DNA of 64,000 nucleotides from Elmis aenea. Lineage: Eukaryota > Arthropoda > Insecta > Coleoptera > Elmidae. The DNA is taken from positions 49,809,924 to 49,873,923 of the forward strand of contig OX393581.1 of the NCBI GenBank assembly GCA_947652605.1, in the 5' to 3' direction. Below, piece after piece: positions 1 to 13,700 of the stretch (its first letter is position 1; the number at the start of each line of letters is the position of its first letter). A model generated the notes under the pieces. The model saw nothing but the letters and a program-made list of their open reading frames with translations, made no database searches and was not told where the DNA came from. A program made the position numbers and the translations under genes.

Positions 1-761
1 GTTGCTTAATAAATTAACAGTTTTAATCTGAAGCAATATAATTATTAATAAAATAAACAATAATAATTTACGAAATATTTGAACGAAGTGCGCGCCCTAT
101 TTTCGATATTTGAAGTTACAAATGCTAATGTGTTGGAGCCTCTCAAACTTTGGGCATTTAAAAAATTTATGGCCCGTACGCTGACGTTATGATCACTCGA
201 TATTACAGCTCTCTGCCATAATATTATGAAGATCCTGAAATGGTCCATTTGTTGTTTAATTTAGCGTCTGAAAGAGGGTTCTGTGACCGAAATTTTTCAG
301 TGAATGGAATGCTCGTTACGAATTTATTTACATTTATCATGCAATGGAATGGGCTATTTATTTTTCGTTAGCGGTTATAGCTGTGGGTCAATTAGCATAC
401 AAGAGTAAAATCAAAAATTGTATTATCATATTTAAACGAGTTTTGCGTTTATATGACCAAGGGCTGTGTTTGATTTATTAAATCATTTTGTCGGTTATTA
501 TCTATATTCAGATCTAATATTTATAAATAGCGTCCCAGGATCGTTTTCATCTCGATAATCGTGTTTATTTTAAATGTAACGTACTCACTGTAATTCAGGA
601 ACCGTTTTAGCAGACAATTAAATGCTGCTGTATTTGTATATTTCGCATATAACTTAAGCTAGTAGCTTGCGTTTGCAAAAACAAGTTTTTCTGATTTAAG
701 TTGACTTCATTTAAAACAAATCTCTCAAATAATTCAAACATTTAGTTGTAAAATTTCTTTG
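1..761. other. unassigned AT-rich DNA, presumed intron
   Basis: I see no exon, RNA gene or recognisable repeat boundary here. The first in-window receptor exon begins mid-codon at 4532, so this stretch is most simply intron sequence of that gene. Only a short, probably chance, reverse-strand ORF (45-248) occurs. Confidence 0.4.
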
Positions 762-2140
762 CAGGTGCCATTTTAATCACAGCTTCTGATAGCAACCTAG
801 AGTCGGCTATTAATATTGTTATCGGAATGGTTAAAAATTACGAATTAAAATTAAATACAGACAAAACCAAATTTATGATAATAGGAAACAGGCCAATACC
901 GAATAATGTAAGCGTTAAAGTTAAAATAAATTATGAAGAACTTGAATGTGTTTCGCAAATTAAATATCTTGGTGTTATGATAGACAATAAATTAAAATTT
1001 AACAGCAACATCGATTGCATTGTAAAAAAAAAGTTGCTAAAAATCGTTTTCTGGATAGATTGACAACCAAACTTAGACTTACAAAAAAAAATTACGATAT
1101 TTACACTAACTGCGCCACATTTTGATAACTGCGCTAATATTTTTTTAATGCAATGAGGGCGACGCAAATAAACTACAGACACATCAAAATAGACCAATGC
1201 ATATAATATTAAAATGCTCTAAATACACTAGAATTAGCGATATGCTGAATAAGTTTAACTGGCTAAGGTATAGGTCCGTCCAAAAATTACGTTTAATTGC
1301 CTATTTCTAATATACATTGTGTTTCGTAAAAAATGCGAAAAAATTCTGGAGGTGATTCCTTATCGAAAATTAAAAGAGATCTTTTATATAAAATTTTCTC
1401 CTTAGACGTCTCCTTTCGGAGTCCCACCCCCCTAAAGGGGAGCGGTAAAATAAGGTTTTTATTTTATTTCTCAAATTTGGATAAATGTAGGAGAATGATA
1501 TTTGGTAGATGTTTTGTACTTATTAAAAGGTTTCCCACAGTAATATTTTCAATCATCTCCCACCTTCACAGGGGGCTGAAAAGTGCAACCCCTGTTGCTT
1601 TTTTCCAGAACTTTTTGGTGGGAGATGATTGAAAGTATATTACTATGGAAAACCTTTTAATAAGTACTCTATAAAACATCTAATAAAGATCATTCTCTTG
1701 CATTTATCAAAATTTGAGAAATAAAATAAAAACCTAATTTTTGCGCTTCCCTTTAGGGGGGTGTAACTCCGAAAGGAGACGTAGGTACAAGGGAAAAAAA
1801 TATATAAAAGACCCCCCTTAATTTTAGATAAGGAATCACCTCCCAAAATTTTTCGCAATATTTAAGAAACACCCTGTATAAAGCTATAAATGATTTTTTA
1901 CCACGTTACATGACTAAAAATGTTATACAAAACTGCAACATTCACGAATACCAGACTAGGAACAGAAAATATTTTAGACTACCGAAATTAACGAAAACAA
2001 AAACACACAGCGCCTTGTACTACAAGAACTCGAGATTTTTAATAAATTACTTGTGGAAATTAAACAAACAACGCCAAGAGCAAATTTTTAAAGAAATATG
2101 CACAGAATATATTATAATATTGTTAAGATATTATAGTTAG
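762..2140 (+). pseudogene. decayed non-LTR retrotransposon, RT C-terminal part, split by a foldback insertion
   Basis: The + strand from about 762 to 1063 reads as the region just downstream of the reverse-transcriptase active site. It shows an ITASDSNLESAI stretch, then NTDKTKFMIIGN, then QIKYLGVMIDNKLKF, the usual order in jockey/CR1-like LINEs. Frameshifts and stops follow. A further piece at about 1250-1310 reads YRSVQKLRLIAYF, and the element resumes at 1878-2140 with KAINDFLPRYM and an NIHEYQTRNR motif typical of LINE RT C-termini. The gap between them is exactly filled by the palindromic element at 1313-1878, so that element inserted after the LINE. The endonuclease and the catalytic RT core are missing. 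It is a dead copy; I infer the family only from these motifs. Confidence 0.75.
1313..1878. mobile_element. foldback element, family A copy 1
   Basis: Two long inverted arms (about 1315-1560 and 1622-1876) are reverse complements of each other. They begin near a degraded TACAGGGTGTTTC terminus and share the block GGAGGTGATTCCTTATC, a stretch around CCCCCCTAAAGGGG, and AATCATCTCCCACC. TA dinucleotides lie at both edges (1313-1314 and 1877-1878), suggesting a TA target. It interrupts the retrotransposon relic at 762-2140. Related copies lie at 28839-29317, 34161-34830 and 50470-50790. No convincing transposase is encoded, so it is non-autonomous. Confidence 0.85.
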
Positions 2141-3980
2141 TTAAAAAGAATAAAAGTACAGATAAATATAAGCAGGATAAAAATTGTTTAAAATTAGCTA
2201 AAAAGCTAAATAAAGATTCTTATTTTACTGTTATTATTATATATTATTTATAAATATTTTTTAGCTAACCAAATAAACTTACAACACAAATAAACCAAAC
2301 ATCTTCAAAATCTTCCACACAAAAAGTTCTACGCTTGTATTTGAGCATGTTCCACGAATATTTTAAATTGAAAAGGGTTCGAATATTTCTGATGTAAACG
2401 CACCAAACAAGAATTTTAAAAAGATTTAATATTTAAATATGAATAGGCTGACTTTTACTGCGTTCACATGAAAATTTACATTTGTCGATAAAATTCCAGT
2501 GGTCATTGTCGGTTTGTGAAATAAAATGCTGATATTATATCGTCGTTTTACGACGGTAATTTGCGGGCAGATAAAGCAAGTCGAAAGGGCAAGATCCAAA
2601 CAAAATCTTCCTAGGTGTACATGTTTTATCAACAACAATATTTAAGTCGCTAAAAATAGTAGCACATAAAAAAACACGTAAAATGTAAGCGTCGTTAATA
2701 CAACTTGTAATTGCAAAATAGATGCGAAGGTAAAATAATTTTTAATCAACTATCCACGTCAAATTTAATCACCCATCAACTAACACTTGAAAGCACACAC
2801 AATAACTTTTGTTCCTTAGCTCGACAAACACGCCGGGAATATAATGAACAAGTTTAAAGAACAATGAAGTGTAAAGCGCTTTCTTTGGGGCATATTTCGT
2901 GAAAATAAAATATGCCATAAATCGCATCACCAAATAAATCAAAAATGTTGAACAAGGGATGTAACAGCCTTAAAAATTTTTTTTAGTACTTGCTGTTTAC
3001 AGTTTGTTAATTACATATTCCGCAAAGTCCTCCAGGCAAAATTATTTTCAACAGAAATTTAAATGTAGACGTACATTTAGAAAAAAATATTTAAATCATG
3101 TTTAACTTTTAAAAAAGAGCAATAAAATAATATTCACTATGAAAAAAGAGTCCCGTTCAAAATTATTACAAGTTGATTAAAAAACAGAAATTAATTTGCA
3201 AACACTTCTGGAATTATCAGCCAAGTAGAATCTGTGATATACAGGGTGTCCCAGGTCATCAGACCTGTAACTTTTGAATTTTAAGAGATAGATCTTTGCG
3301 ATTTATTGCAAAATATTTAGAGTCGCAGGTCCTTTTTAAATATATTATTAGATTTTACGTATTTTAAAGTTTTTGCTTCGTTTTTTAAAATTTGAATGAC
3401 ACCCTACCGTTTTAAATACATTTTTAAAGACCGTATCGCATGGTATATCATTTAATTATCTTTCGCGGGAAACTATTTTTAGAAAACAATGAAACTTTGG
3501 ATCAATTCAAGTAACTATAAATTAAATAAAAATATGAAATACACTTTGGAATATTCGATTGTATTTAATTTTGTTCTTTTGTTTTACATTAAACTATATT
3601 TTTATTTAAATATATAATTTAAAAGTTGTTGAAAATACTTGTAACATCATTTAAAATTTAATTATATTTTGCAAATACTGAAAAAAAATCAGATGTCTTC
3701 GATAAACTGTTAAGAATGAAAATAAAGTACAGATAAACAAATAAAATTTTAAAAAATATTCGGGTTATTTTACAACAGAAACAAAGCATTTTTTGCTTAA
3801 TTTTATTCTTATTTAACTTTTATTGACAAATATAATTTTGTCGTAGAATTTTAAACAGTAATAATGTTATTTTATGACCTTATAATAATTAAAGTTTATT
3901 ATTTAAAATAAACTCATATGAATTGACCCAATTCTAATTCTTTTCTTTGGGGTTTGTTAAAGTAGGGTTCTGTGTTTCTA
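2141..3980. other. AT-rich intronic DNA with one solitary TACAGGGTGTCCC terminus
   Basis: There is no gene here. A single TACAGGGTGTCCC end at about 3240 introduces a stretch to about 3480 that resembles the one at 16080-16400 (shared CGCAGGTCC/GTCAGGTCC and an A/T-rich block). No matching right end was found, so it is a truncated repeat. The remainder is poly-A/T-rich unique-looking sequence. Confidence 0.4.
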
Positions 3981-3984
3981 TCTT

Positions 3985-4349
3985 TACAATGTACCAAAAT
4001 ACGAACGCAAACAGCTCGTGGAATTCAAAATAAAAACAACAATTGTGGCATTTCCTACAGCTAGCCGTTAGTTTCGTCTGAAGAGAAACGCAAACAAACC
4101 GTGTTTATTGACGTTTGTCATACGGTTTGCGCTCCTGTAGTGCAAGCTTTTCATACAAAGCAATTTGGACTGGAACTTCGACTTTCCGCGAGCTTTGTGA
4201 TTTATGCCCTTGCAACGAGAGAACCGCAAAGAACGGACGCCGATGATGAAACGTCCAAGAATCCAAGCGGGCGCTGTTTAATATCCTGCTGCGAAGACCC
4301 CAACTGGAGTTTTGTTATTTTTGTTATCTGCACTTTTCCAATCTCCTAG
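3985..4349 (+). other. GC-richer non-repetitive stretch upstream of exon; possible 5' exon or promoter
   Basis: This block is clearly richer in GC and CpG than its surroundings and matches none of the repeat families seen elsewhere in the window. It contains an 82-codon open frame (4101-4349) with no recognisable domain. That frame does not continue in phase into the receptor exon at 4532 and shows no CPATWD-like hormone-receptor motif. It may be an unannotated 5' untranslated exon, an alternative promoter, or a conserved intronic element. Sequence alone does not decide between these. Confidence 0.3.
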
Positions 4350-4531
4350 TTTACTTTCGTTCAAAATTTAAAAAAAAATGACAGTGGACGATTTTAAATA
4401 ACCTGAATTTTTTCATTAATTTTATATATGTTGATGATGGTAATTTTGTTGTGATATGGAAATATTTTTCCACTGCAATCGTCGCGTCGTTTAAACGAAC
4501 AACTATTAGTAATATTATTTTTCTTTTACAG

Positions 4532-4721
4532 AAAATGCAAGTCGTTTGTGCTTTCCCAACGGCACCTGGGATCAATATACCGATTATAGTACATGCAAAG
4601 AATTACCACCATTAGATGCTGAATCGCCCGGGGTCGAAATAACCACAACTATCTACTTCGTGGGATACACTATCAGTTTAATAGCCCTCATTATGGCAGT
4701 GTTCATCTTCTGGCGATTCAA
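4532..4721 (+). CDS. DH44R: DH44 receptor exon: end of hormone-binding domain plus TM1
   Basis: Acceptor TTCTTTTACAG ends at 4531 and donor GTAAGT starts at 4722. The exon begins with two bases of a split codon and ends with two bases (AA) that complete a Lys codon with the next exon. It encodes [12 protein letters not shown], then a tail with the last domain cysteine (YSTCKEL), then TM1 from about [20 protein letters not shown] to the positively charged FWRFK edge. NAS and NGT are potential N-glycosylation sequons. An ATG at 4535 is out of frame and is not a start. Confidence 0.93.
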
Positions 4722-7700
4722 GTAAGTGCATTTCATTATTATCTGGTTTGGAACTTGGCGTGGCTTTATTTAATGTGAAAATGCGGTGGATTAATTGCGT
4801 GAGCATTGTGGAGCCGTGGACAGTGGAGTAGGAATTATTCAGTGGGTTAACATTTACATAAGGCCGAAAAATTGTCGCAAAATTTAGTAATAGAAAAGAC
4901 GCGTCTAGTGCGATGAATCAGTTCCCAACCTGCGAGCCACCTCGCGGAAAGAACATCAATCGCTTGATTCGTGGATATTAACGCAAATTTGGACATAACG
5001 GCTCAGAGAGTTCCCAGCCTGCGAGTTGCCTCGCGGAGAGAACATCAAACGCTAGGTCCCAAAAAATTGGTTCTCAAAAAAGTGAACGTGGTTTACTGTA
5101 AAAAATTGCTTTTTCTACATTTAGCGGAGTAGCTGATGGATAAATCCGCCCATTTTTTGGGATGTTCTGTTTATTAAAGCACCCTAAGAAAATGTGGATA
5201 ATATAACCTTCACGCGTTTTTAAAACACACGTGGCTTTCTTTTAAATTAACGGGTTATTTATGGTTATCTTCAAACAGAAAAAAACATTATGATACTTTA
5301 TGATGTTACGCGAGTGAATTATAAGTTTGATTTTAAATTATTAAATATTATTCTGTACGCGACCATTACAAACAATACATACGTTACGCACTTATTATTA
5401 AATATTTTAAACGCAGCCGACTTTCTGGCGTCCCCTTGTAGAGAAATAATTTTTCAGCTGGCGTATTTACAATAAATTCAAATAAACTACATCGTAGCCA
5501 ATAACAATAAATAACAAGTGCACTTGTAAGGATAAACTTGAACCAGGCAATAAAATCAATTCACCGTGCAGCACAGTTTAATAAAAATATAACAAAGTAA
5601 CATACGAAAACAAACTAAAATGTCTTGTGTACGACTTTGGTTTCCCATTCCTCGCCTTGTCAATATTTTCGTCCTCAAAGCCTCAAAAGTAATTTGAAAC
5701 AAGTTTTTCGCTTATTGCGTCAAAGACGAGTTGCAATTGTTAGATTTAAAAATTAATTTAATATTAAAATTTAGTCGCACTTGAAGAAATTCAAAGAAAA
5801 AGATTGTATCAAAACTATTATGTGAGAACTCTTGTGGAGATTTCTAAACATAAATACTTGTTTAAACGAGAGGAGGGTAACAGTTCTGAAACAAATTGGA
5901 AAATGTTATTTCGATAAATATTCAATCAAAGCACCACTTAAATTTAATATCGTAGATAGGAGGCGCGCGCGTTTTGGGGCAACGTTTGTGGTAGTAGAAG
6001 TGGTTATAAATAAACGACAAAAAGGTTTACGACAGAGGAATTGAAGTGAAGTCGCAGTGCTGATATATAAACAAAAATATTATGAATAATGTGATATTTT
6101 AATAAGCTTTCTATTCGTAATGAATTGACTATATAAAAAAATAAATGTTGATTTAAATTAAATGTGTGTACAGTAAATGCAACACATGGCGAGTGGAAAA
6201 AAGTTTCATTTGTTTTTAATTCATTTATTTTGAAAAGCAGACCACTCAAAGTATTCATTAGTCTTGATTAATAACATACATTTAAATCATTGTTACCACT
6301 TCAATACTGGAAAAATATTTATTTTGGGCAGGGATATGATTAATGTTTTCAAAAGACAATTGAATTGTCTACAAGAAAACGTAAAAATATACAGTGCGTT
6401 GTATATTTAAAATAACGAAGTTGCATGTTGTTCCGTAGAATTTAAACACTTGGTATATTTTTTAATAATTTAGAAATATGAAGCTAATATAAGCAAACAA
6501 CGTTCGTATAAAAAACTTTGTTTCATCTATTCTAATAGATAATCTAGAAATGAATTAATTTGTATTAATTTAGTAAAATACCCGGCACCTCCACCATTTT
6601 TGAAAATAAAATATTAAATTCGTAATAACTCGAGAAATATTGATTTTAGGTATATGACCTGCTAACATGCTTAAAGTTTTTTGAAGGTAATTAAATTGTC
6701 TACAGGAAAACATTAAAATATACAGGGTGTTGTATTTAAAAAAAAAAACGAAATTGCGTATTGTTTCGAAGAAACTAAACGCTCGGTATATTTGTAAGTA
6801 CTTTTAAAATATAAAGCTCATGTATGCAAACAACTTTTGTAGCAAAAACTTTGTTGTATCTATTCTAATAACCGAGATATAAATTAGTTATGTAAACTAC
6901 CGGTACCTCCACCATATTTTGAAAATAAAATAATAAGTCCCTTTTTACATGAAGCTTATCTATGCAACCAACTTTTGTATTAAAAACTTTGTTGTGTCTA
7001 TTTTAATAATCGAGACATTAATTAATTGGAAGTTTAGTAAAATACCCAACACCTGCACCATGTTTTGAAATAAAATAGTAAATTGGTAATCTAAAAATAT
7101 TTGGTTTAGGTATTGGACATGCACAATAAGCTTTAGTTACCTACATTAAAATTTATAGCCACATTTCGTGTATTCGAAGACGAATATTTGACTTAAAATG
7201 CTTATCAAATTGATTAATTGACTTAATATTTTATTTAAAGAATTTATAGTTGCAAATTTATTTCTTAACTTGCATGTACTTTACAAAAATAAATAAGTTT
7301 CAAGTCAACATAAATTGTCAAATATTTCATAAAGTTTATCTACTTCAGCTTACTAAAATGCAAAGATAAATGTGAAGCATAAACGGGGAAGATTCTAGTT
7401 AATTTCATATTGGAAATTTATGAGTGGATTCAGAGGGGCAATTAGATGAATAAATAATCGTAACGTAATCTCTAAATACTGGAGCATTTATTTACCACGC
7501 GTTGTAAATATTCAACATTAAGACTAAGTTATTGTGATAACAAAGGTATTTCATGGATTGTGGAAAATTTAAACAGCGTAGCTTAATATTTTAGGTCTCT
7601 ATTATATCACAGTCTAAAATTTTTGAACGTTTTACAATTCTGAATAAGGATGTTTAAATTCTTGCCCAAATTTTCTTTCATAATTAAATGTATTTTCCTG

Positions 7701-10700
7701 TTTTTATAACTGATACTTGCTCGTAGATCGTCCAAATTAACTTTGCACAAAAACTGTTAACGTATCTACAAACCTCAAACGAGTTGTTCTAAAAAACTGA
7801 GACAAATTATCAGGCGAAGGCTCCAAAAACCTTTCACACGGAAGGTTGATTAAGTGAACATGTTTTAATTATTTCTACTTTGTTCGTTAAACTTTCATTT
7901 TTAGAGTTTTCGCGATAATGAAATGACGTTAAGCTTTTACAGCTTGTGAAGGGTTATTTTAATCCTAATTTGAGAGAAGCGAGTGTAAATTAATAATTTC
8001 AAAGTTGTTCGATATTTGCCAATATTTTTTAAATCGTTTTAATGCAAATTGAAGATATATAGGGTGGTCCAAATTCGATGGGATTGCATGGGTATCTCGG
8101 TTAATATTTAAGATAGAGAAACGGTTAAATTACCAAAAATGTGCAGTCTTTTGAGGCATACTCAGAACCGTTTTCAAAAATATTCTATCATTTCCGGTTT
8201 TCGAGTTATCGAATAAAAAGTGTTTTTTTGTCATATTAATAATGTGTCATATCTCCGTTATTGTTGTAAATATCAAAAATATTTATTAAGATTATTCTTG
8301 GATATTTTTATGTTTAATTTGATTATACTGAAAAAAAAAATTTACGCTCGCCGTTTAAAAGTTATGACACAAACTTACCTTTTTTTAAATGGAAACGATA
8401 ATTGGCTATGACCTATTTAAAGTCCTCATTTTTTTCTCATTCCAAATATATAAGGGTCGATGTATTTATTTTTAATAATACGCAAGTTATGAAGGTTTTT
8501 TAGGTTTTTTTTTCTAAGAAAATCATAGTAGGCTATGAAAACAAAAACCGAACAAGGTGTAAAACCTTACAAAACTCATGTGGTACAAGTTACCAAGGTT
8601 TTTTAATTTGTTGTGGGGATAAACATTGTAAATATTTGAAAATAAGAAAACAACGATATAGTCTGTATCAGCAGTAATGTAGGATATTGTTGTTTATCTT
8701 ATGTTCAAAAAATGTCGTATTTATCTCAATAACAAATTAAAAAACCTTGGTAACTTGTACCACATGAGTTTTATAAGGTTTTACACCTTGTTTATTTTTT
8801 GTTTTCACAGCCTACTATAATTTTCTTTAAAAAAAAAAACTAAAAAACCTTCATAACTTGCGTATTGTTGAAAATAAATACATCAACCCTTATATATTTG
8901 AAATGAGAAAAAAATGAGGAATTTAAATAGGTCATAGCCAACTATCGTTTTCATTTAAAAAAAGGTAAGTTTGTGTCATAACTTTTTAACGGCGAGCGTA
9001 AAATTTTTTTTTTTAGTATAATCAAATTAAACATAAAAATATCCAAAAATATTCTTAATAAATATTTTTGATATTTACAACAAAAACGGAGATATGACAC
9101 ATTATTAATATGACAAAAAAAAACTTTTTATTCGATAACTCGAAAACCGGAAATGATAGAATATTTTTGAAAACGGTTTTGAGTTTGTCTCAAAAAACTG
9201 CACATTTTTGGTAATTTAACCGTTTCTCTATCTTAAATATTAACCGAGATACCCATGCAATCCCATCGAATTTGGACCACCCTGTACAGGGTGTCCCAGA
9301 TTACATTTTCAGCATGGGTATCTCGCTTATTATAGGAGATACAGGTATGTTTAAATTAAATTAATTATTCCTGAGTATGAGATAAGCCACAATCAATTTT
9401 TAAAGTACAAAATTCCTCGTACTTCAGATGTTATAGCAAAAAATATGAAAGTGTCGAATTTCTTTTTTCTTTCATAACTTTTATGTCTGAATCATTAAAT
9501 CAATTTTATTTGTACCTTCTGAAAGTACTCTTTTTATGTAGAATGTAATTATTATCTTGGATTTTTTATCACTTTTCTTTTTTGATAGATTACTCCTAAC
9601 TTAATTTTTTCTTATGGGTCGTCAAGTTGACTTTGAAATAGTTCGATGTGCTTTTTTTTCCTCTCTAGCGATAAATTATATCTATTTTTATAAATACCAA
9701 GCCCAGGAACTCGAGAAAAACCGTATTTTACCGATATTTTTTTTAAGTTACTTATTTCATTACTTTGAGCAATGTTCTTTTTGAGAAATAGTTATTTGAG
9801 CAACTAGGCTTTCGAGAAACAATTTTTCGAGCAATTGTATTCGAGCAATTTTCCGCACCCCTTTCTTGATTTTCAGAGTCAGTTTTATAAATAGATGCAA
9901 CAAATGATATATCGTTAGAAAGAGGAGAAAAAAGCATATTTAACTATTCCAAAACCAACTCGAACGTCTAACATGTTTCATGGCCAACTTAAAATAATAT
10001 TAATAAAATACAATTTTTCTTGATTTTCTAAGTTATGTGCAGTTATAGATATGACATGTGATATATCATTAAAAAGAGGGAAGAAAAAGCACATTTAATT
10101 ATTCCAAAGCCAATTTGACGGCCCATAAAAAATAAAGTTGGGGTTAATATCTCAAAAATGAAAAGTGATTTAAAAAATCTAAGATAAAAGTTACAGTTTT
10201 AGTTTGTCCACTGTTTACTAATAACTTTGCTGCTAAAAGGTTGGGATGATATTTGGCACTAAAACATTGGATCACATTTTGCACTGAGCACTTATAAAGA
10301 GCTCACTGTATAACTTCATTAGTAACATACCATGGTGCAAATAACATTGATTTAATGATCAAGACAAAAAAATTACGAGATAAAAAAGAAATTCGACATT
10401 TTCATATTTGTTGCTATAACATCTGAAGTACGAGGAATTTTGTACTTAAAAATTTATTGTGGCTCCTCTCATACCAAGAAATAATTCATCAAATTTAAAC
10501 AAACCTGTATCTCCTATAATAAAAGAGATTTCCATGCTGGAAATGTAATCTGTGACTTAATTAGTACTTGGTGTTTCTTATTTCTTTAGAAAAAGAAGCC
10601 TTAAATAAGAATTCATGTGTAATAATAATAGCAATAAAATATTTTTGGTCATTCATACCTGTTGGTGGATCAATCCTGGGTCAGTCCCCCTGTGTAATCT

Positions 10701-13700
10701 GCTCGTATATAATAAATAATTATTTATAAACGTCTAATATGTACACTACGCGTGCCAATTTAAACTTTTAAGGAATCGTCTTAAATCTAAAACCAAAGTT
10801 TGTTCTGCTGGTGATTTTCGCTTGCTGTAACGAGTTCAAAAAATAAGTTGGAGGAGTTGAATCTCACTAATAATAACAAAGTGAAGAGACCACTTCTCCA
10901 CTTACTCGAAGAGACTCAAGATATTTCCATACTCTTGCCACGATATCCCCACAAATCGTTATAGCTAACGTTGGAACCTAATTACCTGATAAAAACTGCT
11001 TAATATAAATATCAACCAACACAAATTAAATTACAAAAACATGAAAATGGTAATTGTTTCACAATACAAATATTATTAAGGGTATCTGTACAAAAATATG
11101 TTTGCTTACTTCTAATTTTTTTTCATATTCTTATGTTATTACTGTTGGAACGAACAGAGTTGTGCTCTGTATTTTTGAATAAGTTTGTTTTGGTGCGGAA
11201 TATGTGGGGAAAAAAAAACAGAACAGAAACCTTGGCAATATTTTATGCATTGCGGTTTATTTTGCTGTATAATTTCAACTTAAATTGGTGGTGTAATTGA
11301 AATGCTGGCTCCGAGCGATTGGTTATTTATTCAATAATAATTTTATTTGAAAACTTCCCTAATGAACTAATTTCTCGCTTCTAATTTATTTCGTACAACA
11401 CTTTGTATGTTTGCTTTGCTCTTCGACATGTTCAAATACTTTGTAACCTGTGTCGAATTGTTTCTTCTGTGTGTACACTTTGTTTCTTGTTTCTATGACA
11501 TGAAACAGTCCAACATTTCCATTTGTTGTCTCTGTACGTACTGTGTACATGGCTTAATAAGTACTAGGCATGACATGGTTTACTTGGGCAATAATAATTT
11601 TAAACGAAAATAATGCTGTGATTTATATTTTTGCAAAATATCTAAACGAGTTATTTTATGTAAATACTTAAGTACTGTAAGAAAATATCAGTAAAAATAA
11701 TTAAAAACGATCTTAGGATTTTGATACGTTTGTGGACTTTCATAGTCAAAATGGGGAGGGGCTTCGTCTTGTTGTAAGCACATCGCTGTGCTAGACAGGG
11801 TTGGCCTGATTTAAATCAACCGATTTAAATCAGCTGATCTTTTTAATTAAAACAAAAACAAAAAAAATATTTTTAAATTTGAATCAATGATTTTTTAAAT
11901 AAAAATCAAATTTTGCCCAACCTTGTTGCTGGATGCTAAAGGAATTCTTTCCTATTAAGAGTTTTAGTTATCCAACCAGTTCTAATAACGATTTTCTGAT
12001 CGTAAACACTTTCCCCTCGACTTCTTATGCACGCGGTGAAAAAAATTGCTCTAAACCTACAGAATAATTTTTATTCGCATAAAATTGCAGCGATATATCA
12101 ATCCCTAACAACGCAATAAAACGCAACATTAACATAAAACTTTTACGGACGAAACGGAAAGCACAAAAGATTACTATTGCATATTTAAAATTATAATTGG
12201 TTTAACATGGTAATTTTCAGTGAATTTTCCTGTTTAATTTTGAAATGTTCATATTCAGTATAATACATTTCGGGGGTCGACGCACATAAGCACGTCATAA
12301 AATCGAAATTATGTTGGCTCCTAAAAAAAAAATCCGCTATTCCACGGCCGACGTAACGCGAGCTACAAAATAAATTTTAATTTACAACTTAAACGGTCCT
12401 CAAAAGATTACATAATTAGCTAGCGGATATTTAAATTTTACCACAAAAACGTTTTGTTTGTTGCAGATGAATATTTATCTGGGTTTTTTAAGTATTTTTC
12501 GTGATTAATTCCGTCATAAAGAATGAAGTTAAATTAGGCAATTAAAATCTGACGTTTTAATTTTGCTGTGTAATGGGGCTTTTGTTAATTTTTGCGGTAT
12601 TGCACTATCCGAAAAATATTAGCATCGTCGCGGTATTGTTTTAAAAATTGAGCTAAAAACACGTTTGTGATAATCATTCTAGTATCAAAACGCTGAAAAT
12701 ACCAATTCATGAACAAAAATAAGATAATTTAGTGTATTAAACAGCCATCTATATGTATTGGTAAAACATCAAAAGGAAGCAAACACGTACTAAATAAACA
12801 ACGGCAAACAAGTGGGGCCCACAAACAAGAAATAAAAGAGATAGGAAATTGAACGTTTCTTAAAAATTTGCCCAAGTATGTTAACTTTTTTAATGGAAGA
12901 TTGGAGGAAAATAAAATTCTCAGTAGTAATGTAACAGGTGCATTAAAAATTATCGATAATTTTTGGTAAAAATGCCCGATCGCAAGTTGAGCTGAAAAAA
13001 CACACGAGTGATTTTTTCTGATTCCACTTGCATGAGTGAAGATCTGCCAAAAATTGTAGATTATTTGCAATGCAGGAGTTATATTTTGTCAGAAAATTTC
13101 CTTCACCTAACCAACCTGTCAAATTAAATGTATGTTATATCAAATTCTACAAGTACTGTCAGAGTGGTGCGTCAGGGAAGTGGTTTAATCTATGTTAAAG
13201 TAACGCTACTGGTCGCCGAAATTCGTCAAACAATTATTAAGACCAAAATATTTAATTCCCTCCAAATTCATATTTTCGACCAATCACAAACTCAGATTTC
13301 TTAGAAATGGACCAATAAACGCATGAAAATCTGTTAATTGCGAAAAGGATATTATCAGTGTATGATTGATTATGTTGTTTATTGGTCGTTTCTAGGAAAT
13401 CTGAGTTTTTTTATTAGTCGAAAACGCAAATTTGACAGGAGGATCAACATCTGAAGGGAATGTAAATTTGTTACCGTGTAGTAACCTATTGGTAGTCTCT
13501 AGAAGATTTAAGAATAGTGATTGGTTGAAAACGCAAATTTGACAGGTGAAGGAAATTTTCTACAAATAGGTAAATTTAAAAAATTCTGTTTTAAAAAAAA
13601 AAAGTTGACTACGATTTACTTAAATATAAAAGTAAGTTACTGTGGTTTTCCCTTAAAATAACAAAGTTTTAGGGTGCAAAAGTCAAAGTATCGAAAAATT

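Noticed and set aside
4535..4600. ATG at the beginning of the TM1 exon as a translation start
   Set aside because: It is out of frame with the receptor sequence and leads to a short frame. The exon starts mid-codon after an acceptor.
12729..13070. 113-codon reverse ORF
   Set aside because: It overlaps repeat E and is not conserved as an ORF in the second copy at 49272-49892.
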